DNA of 64,000 bases from Druceiella hillmani. Lineage: Eukaryota > Arthropoda > Insecta > Lepidoptera > Hepialidae. The stretch's first letter is position 1. Each line of letters begins with the position of its first letter. Position numbers and translations under genes: made by a program. Shown here piece by piece: positions 34,690 through 46,440 of the stretch. The stretch lies in the NCBI GenBank assembly GCA_039881145.1, contig JAYKKI010000060.1, positions 6,510,501 to 6,574,500 on the forward strand, written 5' to 3'. The notes under the pieces are model-generated. The model was not told the DNA's origin. It saw only the letters and a program-made list of their open reading frames with translations, and did no database searches.

Positions 34690-35320
34690 TCATAGACATT
34701 TTTATTTAAATTTGTAAATTTTAACTGAATATTTGGTCACGTAAGAGAAATACCTCACAATCGGCTATAATAGGTTAAAATAGACATTTTTATTTAAATT
34801 TGTAAATTATATCAGAATATTTGGTCACATAAGTGAAATACCTCACAATCATCTATAATAGGTTTAAATATACATTTTTATCTATATTTGTAAATTTGGT
34901 CCGAATATTTGGTCTCGTGAGAGGAGTACCTCACAATCATCTATAATAGGTTTAAATATACATTTTTATCTATATTTGTAAATTTGGTCCGAATATTTGG
35001 TCTCGTGAGAGGAGTACCTCACAATCGGCTATAATATGTTTAAATATACACTTTTAACTATATTTGTAAATTTGGTCCGAATATTTGGTCGCGTAAGAGG
35101 AGTACCTCATAATAGGCTATAATATGTTTAAATATACATTTTTATCTATATTTATAAATTTGGTCCGAATATTTGGTCGCGTAAGAGGAGTACCTCACAA
35201 TCAGCTATAATAGGTTTAAATATACATTTTTATCTATATTTGTAAATTGAATCTGAATATTTGGTCACGTAAGAGAAGTACCTCGCGATCGGTTATTATA
35301 GGTTTAATTAGAGATATTTT
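34690..35320. repeat. 88-bp tandem array, seven units in exact register
   Basis: The anchor ATTTGGTC falls at 34731, 34819, 34907, 34995, 35083, 35171 and 35259, every step exactly 88 bp. Each unit reads ATATACATTTTTATCTATAT, TTGTAAATTTGGTCCGAAT and GAGTACCTCACAATC. Outer units differ more than the central ones, and units 3 and 4 are almost identical. It starts about 35 bp right of MITE copy 5. No gene. Confidence 0.95.
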
Positions 35321-35529
35321 ACTACAAATACCTTTAGTTGACCGATTTTTTTTGATTACTGTTTGAAAGACTTTTAAAATTATAATTTTTATAATTGTAG
35401 GACTGTTCAATGGTGGAGGAGTTGATGAGTCGTTTCTCAGCCATGAATGTAACGCTACGCGGAGTATACGTGCGTTCATACATTCATACACTGGTTGCTT
35501 TATGATGTACATTGATTTCGGTTATAAGG

Positions 35530-36330
35530 TGTTCTGCACCTCAAATAGAAAAAAAAACGGAACCCGTATAAGATCACGCATGTGCACGTTCGTCTATCAT
35601 AGGCGTTTTTCTCAGAAATAATTGGTGTCAACGTTTGAAAGTTGACACAGTTATAAAGTATATTAATTTGTTTCAATGTACACTCAAAATATTTATATAC
35701 AAAAATTAGAAAGGGCAAATAAAGTAATCGATTTTTGTATATTTCGTATATCGTATATTGTATCTTATATCGGTTCGTATATCATATATCGGTTCATATT
35801 GTATATTATACCGTTTCGTAATTTGTATATCATTTCATATCGTATCTTATATCGTTTCGTATTTCGTATATCGTTTCATGTCGTTTCTTATATCGTTTCG
35901 TATTTCGTATATCGTATCTTATATAGTTTCGTATTTCGTTTCATATCGTATCTTATTTTGTTTCGTATTTCGTATATCGTTTCATCTCGTATCTTAAGGC
36001 ATTTCGTATTCCGTATATCGTATATAGCGTCAACAGAAAGAAAATCATAAAGATCACAAAACCATTTTTTCAGCATTTTATGTAAAAGAATTAATGAGAT
36101 TAGCTGAAAATCTTCACGTCGTTTTTCTCAGATATCGTGTAACGAAATTTAGCACAGCGATATAGCATATTAAACCGAAAATATTTAATATTATGTCATA
36201 GTTAATACTGAACATATTTATGTAGAAATTGGAGCGGAGGCAAATGAGGTAACTACGTAGGACGTAGGACTTTTTTAAAATTTCATTTATCGTGTGGGGT
36301 AGCAGTTGAATGGGAATACTTCAAAGATAC
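35530..36330 (+). repeat. Two copies of dispersed repeat F separated by a TTCGTAT/ATCGT microsatellite
   Basis: Copies are at 35530-35745 (CGTTTTTCTCAGAAATAATT, AAAGGGCAAATAAAG) and 36080-36330 (CGTTTTTCTCAGATATCGTG, CGATATAGCATATTA, GGCAAATGAGG). Between them, 35745-36030 is a quasi-repeat built from CGTATATCGTTTC and ATCGTATCTTATA words. The long SYIVSY-type frames through it come from this repeat and are not genes. Confidence 0.75.
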
Positions 36331-37739
36331 TAAAACTGTTTTTTTTTAAATTTTATCTAAGATAATTTAAGAGATGTTTGTCGAAAATGCGTAGAAGAAC
36401 AGCGTTGTCAGAAGTTTACCAAAAATTATAGAAAAGGTTCTAAACTTCATAGTTTTTTGAGAAATTTACAATATTAATGAGTCGGTGAACGACATAGTTG
36501 GCAATATCTTTACATAATGAAAAAGTAATACTAATATTTGTAAATGGTTTAATAGAAATACTACGTAATCTTATATATTTATTTCCGCCTAAGTGTTTCC
36601 GGAATCTTCATAATGTGAGGTTATAGTTTAATTATTGAACTTATACAAAAACGTTCCTCCGATATCTGTATACCAGGCAGTATGGTTACATCTCATTTCC
36701 TATCGATTTCCTCTTGGATACGCTAGGTTTCCATTCCTAGCAACTCATAAGAGACGTTGCATTTATAAAATTTGTCTTCCAGCTATTAAAACGAAGAATC
36801 CTATGCCCGGTATTATTGAGTAAACTTTCATTCTTTATACCTGACTTTTTCACGCAATCATAGCCTTTTTAATATACCACCCTCTAGAACCGAATTATAT
36901 TGGAACTATCCAATTTTCCGCACAACCACCTGATCGGGGTTGTACCACAGTGTGATTTGTTTACGATGAATGAAAGTAAATTTGTCGAAATGTGTAGCCG
37001 TTATTTTTTGTAGTTCTTGCATGTTTTGTATTTATGTTAAGTTTAATAAGTTTAAACTTTGGTAAACCATTAATATTTTATCGTTGCAAATATGTTATCT
37101 ATAATGTATCGATACATATACGTGTGTAAATATGTAAATAAATAAAATAATACTATTTAGCAAGTTTTATTTTCGTATATTCTTACGCTATATAGCTATT
37201 ATAGCCATGTACTTCAAATTTATATTACTTGTAAAATATAAACAGAACAACTAGCTTTACCATCTCTAATGTGCTTAATGATGGCAGAGTAAATGTCGGT
37301 ATAAACGCAACGTTAACGGCCGACAATAATCTGTCAGTCGGTCAACAAATAGTATGTATGATGTTTAATACTTTAACGCATATATATTACAAAAATTCGC
37401 TTTATGTCGAACGTATTATGGTTGGTTTTGGTCTAAATATGTTTTCTTAGAAAAAACATAAAATTTGTATTTCAAATGGTTGTTTTGATATTTATTAAGT
37501 TTACTAGTTATTTAAACATTATATATTTACATATTTGTAACAAATTTAATTTCACGTAATATATTGGTTGTAAATATTTTTGGTAAAATAAATTTTTTTT
37601 TATTGTGTGATGTAAAATATATTCAGGGGGTAATATAATTAAGTAAGAAAGTCATTTATAATAAATACTCAAGCATTTTTGTAGCTCAAAGGTCTTTGCG
37701 TGTTTCGTGGATTAATATATTACATGTGTGTATCCTTAC
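36331..37739. other. AT-rich spacer, no gene seen
   Basis: Frames are short. The 62-codon frame at 36635-36823 has no domain. A patch of mixed composition at 36870-36980 has no assignment. Confidence 0.4.
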
Positions 37740-38910
37740 ATTGTATAAAACAAAATCGCTTCCCGCGTCTGTCTGTCCCTCTGTAAGCTTAGATCTTTTA
37801 AATCACGCACGTTCACTGAAAAATAGTGTGTTTGACTGAGGTCGACATTTTTTGTGAAAATATTTTAAAAATAGAGTAGTTTTAAAAAACCTTGTAATGA
37901 AAAAAATAATGTATTTAACAAACAATTAATCAAAACTTTTAAATAGGAAAAAGTATCAATTTTTTTGTTCATAAAAATTATTATTTAGTTTAGTTTCCAC
38001 ACAAGACATAAGAAAATTATAACGTGCAAAATATAATTTAAAAGTAATATTTCACGTGATACTAAAGATATTTAATAAACTCCCTTATAATGAATGATAT
38101 ATACTGGCCAGTGACGTCATAAGCCAGTTGTATTTTGTATGGGGCGTTTTCATGCGAATCGTAGTTCGTTAGTTTTTAAGTCGCTATAACTTTGTAATGA
38201 AAAGTCGTAGGTACGGTATATTTATTTTAACCGTTTTAATGATATTACCTGTTCTATCATAGTAATAAAGAAAATATAGTTAAATACCCTATTGGCCTAT
38301 AGATGACGTTAAAACAGCGTCATCAATACACATAATAAAATTGTAACAGAGTGAATTCGGTATGTTGAAAATATTTTAAAAAGATTGATTGATTTAGGGT
38401 ATAGAATGATAATAGAAACCAGAAAGACTTTTTTTAGAATTTTTCTCTGTTTGTATGTTAGTTTAAGGGGGCATAATGTAAAATCCACGGACGGATTTTG
38501 ATAAAATTTGGTATGATAATAGTTTATACCCAGAAGCCAGATATACGAGAAACATTTTTTTTTCTAATAACATGCGAACGAAGTCTATTGTTATTTGACA
38601 GTTGGTGTAGACGGACCTTCATGACGGAGCAATTAAAAATCGCACGCGCATGCTGGGAACACAAAGCGTTTCGTTGGTGATAGTTCTTCATTAATATTAA
38701 TAATGTAAGTTAATTAAATTATAACGATAAATTTGTGATTTAAAAATAATATTCCCATTAGTCTCAGTACAGTAAGAACGATTTATATCGTCACTGCGTT
38801 TGGGGGTAATCTGCGTGCAGTGCGAAGCGAATGGCAGTCAGTTGATTTTTACCGTTGGCGCGGACGGACGTCAATGACTGAACGAGGCACAGCTAGTATG
38901 CTAATGAAAA
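37740..38910. mobile_element. Region of decayed insect interspersed repeats (non-LTR/SINE-like)
   Basis: CTTCCCGCGTCTGTCTGTC at 37758, ATCCACGGACGGATTTTGAT at 38482 with AAATTTGGTATGATAATAG, and a distal ACGAGGCACAGCTAGTATGC at 38881 are phrases I associate with common arthropod non-autonomous retroelements (gggcggattttgatgaaatttggta ... agtcgcgggc.acagctagt). They are probably pieces of more than one insertion. The two GCGAAGC / GCGCGGACGG patches at 38590-38680 and 38815-38910 resemble each other. No intact coding. Confidence 0.45.
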
Positions 38911-41125
38911 GCTACGAAATTACCTCTTATTTTCATCTGTTTGAAGTTTCGTTTATACCATACAAGCTTAACCAAGGTATGAACCCGAAGAATTTTTACT
39001 TAATTTATACTACATTTAATAAAATTAATGTCTGGTCGCTTACAGTTGAAAAACAACTTTCAAATGCGAGTTGAATTTCCCGAGTTATTATTAAATTAAC
39101 CTACCCCATTTCCCCGCAGGTCATCAAGGCAGCGATGTTTCCACTGAATTATCGCGAGTCACGCCTCGCTAATATCAAATGACATGTCCCATAATGAGGT
39201 AATCGTTTAGACTGGCGAACGATGTCGTGCCCCTGTGGGCGGGCGGCCGATGTACGTTGGTAGACATTAATACGAAGGCATTCTAGGTTTCAGATTGTAA
39301 GTAAAACAAAATGTGAAAATTTTGCAAGTTACTTAATGTAACATTTAGCATATTATATTTTTTTATCTCCGTTTAAATTTTGTGACAAACAAATATACGG
39401 CTCTATGTCGTATCATTTACTTTAGATAACGTATATTTGATAGTCAACGCACGATGATAACGGTTGCCATAACGATTGCTTTAAAAGTCGGTATGCTGTA
39501 TCGCACTCACATTACCCTTGCCTTTATTTTCCGTTAAAGTTCGGTGTCTTGAGAGAAAAGAATAGCATCACGTAATTTTACGAGCAGAAAGAATAGGACG
39601 GGGCTATATCGTCGACGATAGCAGTTATGTACTTTAGCTATGTATGACAGGAAATGCCTTTTTATATGATATATTTTATTTTGTTTGCGTAAAGTAAATT
39701 TATTCGTCATGTCGCTTTAAACATCAGCTTCTAATTGTTGAACTTTTGTTATTTATTTAAGCAGTGGTAAGTATTTTACGATAGTACTATTTTGTAATGT
39801 AAATAAATCCGAGATATCCCTCAATTCTCCAGTACGGATTTTACAAGCGTTTCTGCAAATGTAAAATATTTTTTATGAGACGAAGTATATAAAGACTTTG
39901 GTTGATATTTAATTTAATACATAACATATTTTTTATAAGGTAACCAAGTACTTTCTAGTAATTAATTATGCTAGTAAGGCTAAATTTACTAAATTACATC
40001 GATGTAAAAAGGGAAGACACGGTACTCTCTTTACATAAATACAAAACGGGTGTAGCTATAACTACACGCACATAAACTCTCACAGCTGCAATCACAAATT
40101 GCCTATATGTAAAATTAACAGAAAGTGACAAAGCGATGCATAATAACTGTAGTGCGAGAGAATCAGTAAATTGACAATTTGCATCGAACGCAGTGCTAGT
40201 TAGTACTATAGTTTCTCACTGTGCGGCGCTTAGGCATGGGCTGTCACTCAAACATGACAGTAATAAAGGAATGTATTTTTTTTAAAACTTAAAACATTGT
40301 TATGTAATTGCGCTTGAAAAGTAAATCCACGTGTTCGGTTTTTGTTTTGTAAATGGTTAATGTATGTGGTAAAAACTCTAGAAGTCATTTTTGGATCAAT
40401 TTGACTGAAAATATTAACAATTCTAATTTCAAAAACCCCGCGTCTATACAAACCGCCGGCCTACGTGCGACTGAATTTAACAAAATAAAACTAGGTCCAT
40501 TGGACCTGGTTTACGCAGACCACGCACCGTTTAAGCGTACCGTATTTTCCCTTTTTACATCGATGCTAAATTAACAAAAGAAATATTTAAATGACAAATA
40601 AAGTCGGTCTTAACTTAAACTGTTCTGTCTACTTTAACGAAAAATGAAATAAGGCGCCATTTTAGAGTACACGGTTGTCAAAATAAAAGTTATGTAATCA
40701 TACAACATCCCGAGTTCTGCTTAAAGGCTAATAATTCCGTAATGCTTACGTTATTCATAAAATAACATGATACGACAAAGGGCAGATTATTAGGGAAAAT
40801 TATATTTTTTATTATTTGAGTTGCCTGTTATTTGAGTTGTTGATTTTAAAAAAAGTTGTTTGTTCCGTGGACTATATGTAGAAATAAATGTTTCTCGATA
40901 CTCGTAATTTAATTTTAATCTTATTTTCTACTTCTTAATCTTCTACTTTAAATTGACGAAAGTACAGCGCCATATAATTATTACTCAGTTAATTTTCCGA
41001 AATAATACACACCATATGCTTCTAACTTATTTAATATTGTTTTACGATCTTATCAACTATCGCGATTCCGGTATTTAATTCAGATTGTTTACATATAACA
41101 TCATTCTAATTCGTGACATGAGATA
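38911..41125. other. Spacer containing a GC-richer island (39085-39260), no supported gene
   Basis: The island starts after CCCATTTCCCCGCAG, which looks like a 3' splice site. The following frame VIKAAMFPLNYRESRLANIK ends in TGA after 20 codons and matches no family. The remainder (GACTGGCGAACGATGTCGTG, GTGGGCGGGCGGCC) is unlike nearby DNA. Another mixed-composition patch lies at 39420-39650. The frame at 40353-40574 has no domain. The rest is AT-rich. Confidence 0.35.
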
Positions 41126-41134
41126 CATCCAGTA

Positions 41135-41725
41135 TTAATATATCAACTAAAATAGAATATTTTTGTGTATCAGAAATATCATGTATTTCAAAATAGACAT
41201 CGTAAAATATAAGACTTGGGAAAAAGTACGCATTTATTCCAAGTGTATAACTTAAAATCCATGCTATTACGAATTAAGGAGTTCACCTCAGGCATAGAAT
41301 ATTTTTGTGTATCAGAAATATCTCGTGATTGAAAATAGATATCGTAAAATGTAAGCCGTGGGAAAAAATACGCATTTATTCCCAGTGTATAACTTAAAAA
41401 CCATGCTATTGCTAAGTAAGGGGATCACCTCAGGCAAAGAATATTTTTGTGTATCAGAAATATCTTTTAATTTAAAATAGACATCGTAAAGTGTAAGATG
41501 TGGGAAAAAATACGCATTTATTCCAAGTGTATAACTTAAAAACCATGCTATTGCTAAGTAAGGGGATCACCTCAGGCAAAGAATATTTTTGTGTATCAGA
41601 AATATCTTTTAATTTAAAATAGACATCGTAAAGTGTAAGATGTGGGAAAAAATACGCATTTATTCCAAGTGTATAACTTAAAATCCATGCTATTGCTAAG
41701 TAAGGAGATCACCTCAGGTATATGC
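41135..41725. repeat. 142-bp tandem array, four units in exact register
   Basis: GAATATTTTTGTGTATCAGA starts at 41155, 41297, 41439 and 41581, each step exactly 142 bp. Each unit contains AATAGACATCGTAAA, GTGGGAAAAAATACGCATTT, ATTCCAAGTGTATAACTTAA and GATCACCTCAGGCA. The last two units are nearly identical. No frame is kept open. Confidence 0.95.
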
Positions 41726-42780
<1,055 letters not shown>

Positions 42781-43221
42781 AGTGTTGAAAGAAGATTTGC
42801 TGAGCTTTACCACACAGTTCAAGGATAAAGAGAATAATTTAAAATTCATCAAATATTGCAGTCGAATCAAAAAATGAAAACAGAACAAAAATAGTAACTA
42901 TTACTGCGTAAAGTAGCGACAATTACCTCCCCCGCCAATTTAACATCACCCGCATATGTCGGGTAAGATCGAGAGCATGCGTTCCCAGATTGCTGCTCGC
43001 TGCGTGCACGCGGATTTGTTCGATTTTGTTATCTTTTGTTGAATTTAACTTGCGTAATTCTGTCGTACTTGCTAGCTATTTATAATAGACTTGGGTGATA
43101 CGAACATTTTGATATACTGAGTACGACGAGTACTAGTATTATAAAATATCGGTGACTGATATCGGTGACAAAATACTCGACGAGTATGGGTGACGTAATT
43201 CCATTATAAGAGGACTCTGTT

Positions 43222-43263
<42 letters not shown>

Positions 43264-43945
43264 TTACGATCACATGAGATGTGCTATAAGTTTTAAGTGG
43301 CATTTATTAGTAAGGGTTCATTGCTCATATCTTTTATTTTGTTACAGCTTGGCAACAATTCCTATAATTTTGAAAGAAGATATTTTTTTCAAAATGCAGT
43401 GTCGTTAAAGATGATATCATAAATATTCACAGTTCCAGACTAAGGACTAATAAGTAAATTATACGTTTAAGATAATAAATTAGAAAGTGTATTTAGAAAA
43501 CGAATCAAGTTGTTAATTATTCCAACAGAAATACAGAAAGTCTTTACACGAAAAGATCGCCGTATTTAAAATCATAGTTTAAAATATTAATTCTCGTCAT
43601 ATTCAGTAAATTTTTGTTAGCCAGCTGCGAAGTGCGAAGCAATACTTAACGTAATGAGTATATGTCATGTAAAAGTGTTACGACTTACGAGTATTCAAAT
43701 ATTCAGTTTATTCCTTATTTCTATGCGTTTTAGATTTGAAAGAACGAGAAAGCCTACGTATAATATGCAGCCCTACCATAAAGTAACCATTGTCCAAACG
43801 TCGGGTAGGCCATTCCATACAATTATTAACAATACCAAATATTTTGCATTTTGCATACCAAGTACAAATTTTATCCAGAGATATCAAGTATTTTTACCGG
43901 TGGCATTAAATACGCCTCACCTTTAATTTATAATAATTTAATATA
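42781..43945. other. Spacer with (TA)n at 43225-43260, no supported gene
   Basis: A GC-richer patch at 42920-43020 (CACCCGCATATGTCGGG, CTGCTCGCTGCGTGCACGCG) and ACGACGAGTAC / ACTCGACGAGTAT near 43122-43185 are the only structure. The 90-codon frame at 43654-43926, just upstream of the THAP-like exon, has no recognisable domain. Confidence 0.4.
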
Positions 43946-44037
43946 ATGGCCCGTTATTGTGCTGTGTACGGGGCTTAGAAAGCAAAAAAATCAATAAGGA
44001 TAGGAGAATTTTTTTCGTTACCTTCCAACGAAAGAAG
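43946..44037 (+). pseudogene. Broken THAP zinc-finger first exon
   Basis: From an ATG the frame reads MARYCAVYGA, stop, then KAKKSIRIGEFFSLPSNERR and runs into a donor GTAAGAC at 44038. THAP domains begin M.R.CAV.GC.N with C2CH zinc ligands and continue to F..FP....R, and the spacing fits. The second cysteine position reads alanine and is followed by an in-frame TAG, so the finger cannot form. THAP exons of this type occur in P-element-like transposases and in host DNA-binding proteins. No further exon was found, so the origin is open. Confidence 0.6.
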
Positions 44038-45722
44038 GTAAGACAACTGTATGTTCTTATAAATAATTTTGTATATATAATTTTATGTCCACATACATTC
44101 TCTGAGCAGTTTTAAATTTCAAACTGTTCTTAAAACTCATTGTTTTGTATAAACGTCGATGTGTTTGTATAATATATCCTTGTAGTGTCCGCTATTGGCT
44201 TATTGTATTGTTAATTAAGAGATCTTTCACATGCAGCAAATCTAAACAAGTCAAAAGTGCAACAAAGACAATATTTCAGTGTATCACATTTACAAATAAA
44301 CAGAATATGTTTTTAAGATTTTATTTCGTTTTTAAAATCCACACTACGTGTCTTTCAAATAATATATTAATATTATTATTATCAAACCACTTTTACACAA
44401 TTTTATGAATAGTGTGAAATATTTATTTACATAATTACATTTTTACAATTCGGTAATAATAAAGACATGCGCGCCAGTACAAAGTTACTGCGCCAGCGTG
44501 CTATCGAGACAGTCATTCGATCGACGCTATTGGTTAGAAAGAGAAACAGCTATGTTGCTGACGTGTAGCATCAACTCGCTCGATCCGCGCGATTACCCGC
44601 AACGATCGAGAGCGATATGTAGTGATAGTAAATATTCTTTACCTGCACACTGTTGACAGCCCTACGTCTATTTACGCACACACACAAATAGATACGGGTA
44701 GGCGAGTGCGTGTAATAGTGTAGGCAATTAAATCGGTTCGCTTGTATGGAGTGTCAGGGGTGTACCAGAAGAATCATCTTTTAGAATTTTATATTCCTTA
44801 TTCCTTTTATTCTGTAATTGCATAATTTTGTTAGAATAATTATTACGTTATTTGAAAAACGTTCACTGCAGTTAATGTACACAGGGGGCAGTGAGTTAGT
44901 TTCGCTCAATAATTTGTATATAATTAAATTGACCGTTACGAATTTGAGTACAATTTTGTTCTTATACTAGTCAAAAAGAAATATGAAAAACAGAAGAGTT
45001 TGATACAACAAAATGTTGCTACATTTTTTGGAGGAAATTTCGGAATTTTCTATAGCTTGTAAAAATATAGTGTTTGTACAAATTTACTTTATAACGCTTA
45101 TTTATTTTTTCACATATTTTTGAGTTATTCTTTGTATTATCAAGCGGTCTTAATTTAAAAAGTTAATTACATATGTCTGAATATTGTATATTCAAGTGAA
45201 TATAAATTAAGATATTATTTTCAATTAACTTTATAAAATATTTATTTTTTCTTCCAAACTCATTTTAAATTCAAAACTGAAAAGAAGGAAAAAAAGAAAA
45301 CAAGGAAATAGTGGAGAAAAAGAAGGAAATAGTTTTTAAAATAGTATCTAAATCAGAATCTGCATGTCTGAAAGCAGTTGCATTTCAGATATGCTTTTTA
45401 TACATTTAAATTGTTTACTTTGTTTGTATTTATATTTATTGAATTCATTATGACCAATTTTAAAATATAAGTTTACTAAAAATGCTTAATTAATTTGAAA
45501 ACTTCAGCTTGTCTCCAAGTTGACTAAATTCTAATTTTATTTAAGAACTGAAGAGCTGTGATTGGTTAACCGAATTGGTTTTATCAAAATCAAACCATTA
45601 ATTTACGTATGCTAAACTTATAGCTTTGTAATTGTTCTAAGCGAATTACAATTTAATTAACGATGAAAACATAGTATTTTGCGTAATATAATTTTTGTCT
45701 ATATATAGCACAATTGGTCGAT
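44038..45722. other. Spacer with a GC-richer patch (44460-44780), no gene seen
   Basis: The patch contains GCGCGCCAGTACAAAGTTAC, GCTCGATCCGCGCGATTACC and CAACGATCGAGAGCGATATG, unlike its flanks. It could be promoter-like or an old element end. The 87-codon frame at 44145-44408 is unsupported. 44900-45700 is featureless AT-rich sequence. Confidence 0.4.
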
Positions 45723-45731
45723 ATGTAGTTT

Positions 45732-45907
45732 GAATATTGAATATATTTGGCGTTGGCGAATATATTTGGGAATATTGAATATATTAGCAAAGATCTTTGC
45801 TAACAGTCCACCTGAAGATGTTGTAATACAACGAAACCTAGGTCGTGGTAAAGAACGTAAATAAAGTAGAAATAATACTACATCACGTAGTTTCATTTAA
45901 TTGGGAA
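45732..45907 (+). mobile_element. Foldback MITE, copy 6, left arm deleted, perfect 9-bp target duplication
   Basis: ATGTAGTTT lies at 45723-45731 and 45908-45916. The element opens GAATATTGAATATATTTGGC with that end partly repeated (GGCGTTGGCGAATATATTTG) and then jumps to the centre GCAAAGATCTTTGCTAACAG. The right arm is complete. The intact target duplication shows that the arm was lost after insertion. Confidence 0.9.
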
Positions 45908-46440
45908 ATGTAGTTTATTACCATGTAAAATGGTATGGATGGCATCCCTAAGTACAACCCAAGCACAAATTAAAATATAATAATAGATCACGGTAAAACT
46001 TGTGGCTGGTTTTGAAAGTTAATTTAAATTTCTATATAAAAGTTTTATAAAACTATAAAAGTTTTGGTCAAGAGTGAAATAATGTTTCAGATGATAAAAA
46101 TTAACTTTAATGAAAAAAAATTTAGTTTAAAGCTTGGGATGCTCGATAGAAGTAGAGTCACCTGACGATTCTTTTATGTTAAAGTTCATGGCTAAGACTT
46201 TTATATTTGAAGAATATTTTTATTTTTTATTTCGTATTGATGCAAAAGCGTATTCTTTATTTTTTTAAACTGTATATTAGTTTTTTAGTCTTTTTTTTGA
46301 AACTAAGAAAAATTTTCTTTTATGAAATTATTGTATCGTCACCGGTTATTGATACGCGTGTACAATTTTAAATAATGCAGAAGTTCGGAAGTATGTAAAA
46401 ATTTAATTGAAAGATTACCGTTATATTTATACATACATTC
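45908..46440. other. AT-rich spacer, no gene seen
   Basis: Nothing recognisable between the MITE and the left end of the hAT element. Confidence 0.4.

Noticed and set aside
35676..36050. 124-codon frame rich in SYIVSY words
   Set aside because: Translation of the TTCGTAT/ATCGT tract. Other frames and the other strand are also open.
41135..41725. Regular direct repeats considered as a CRISPR array
   Set aside because: Units are contiguous without unique spacers and the DNA is eukaryotic. The same holds for the 88-bp and 33-bp arrays.
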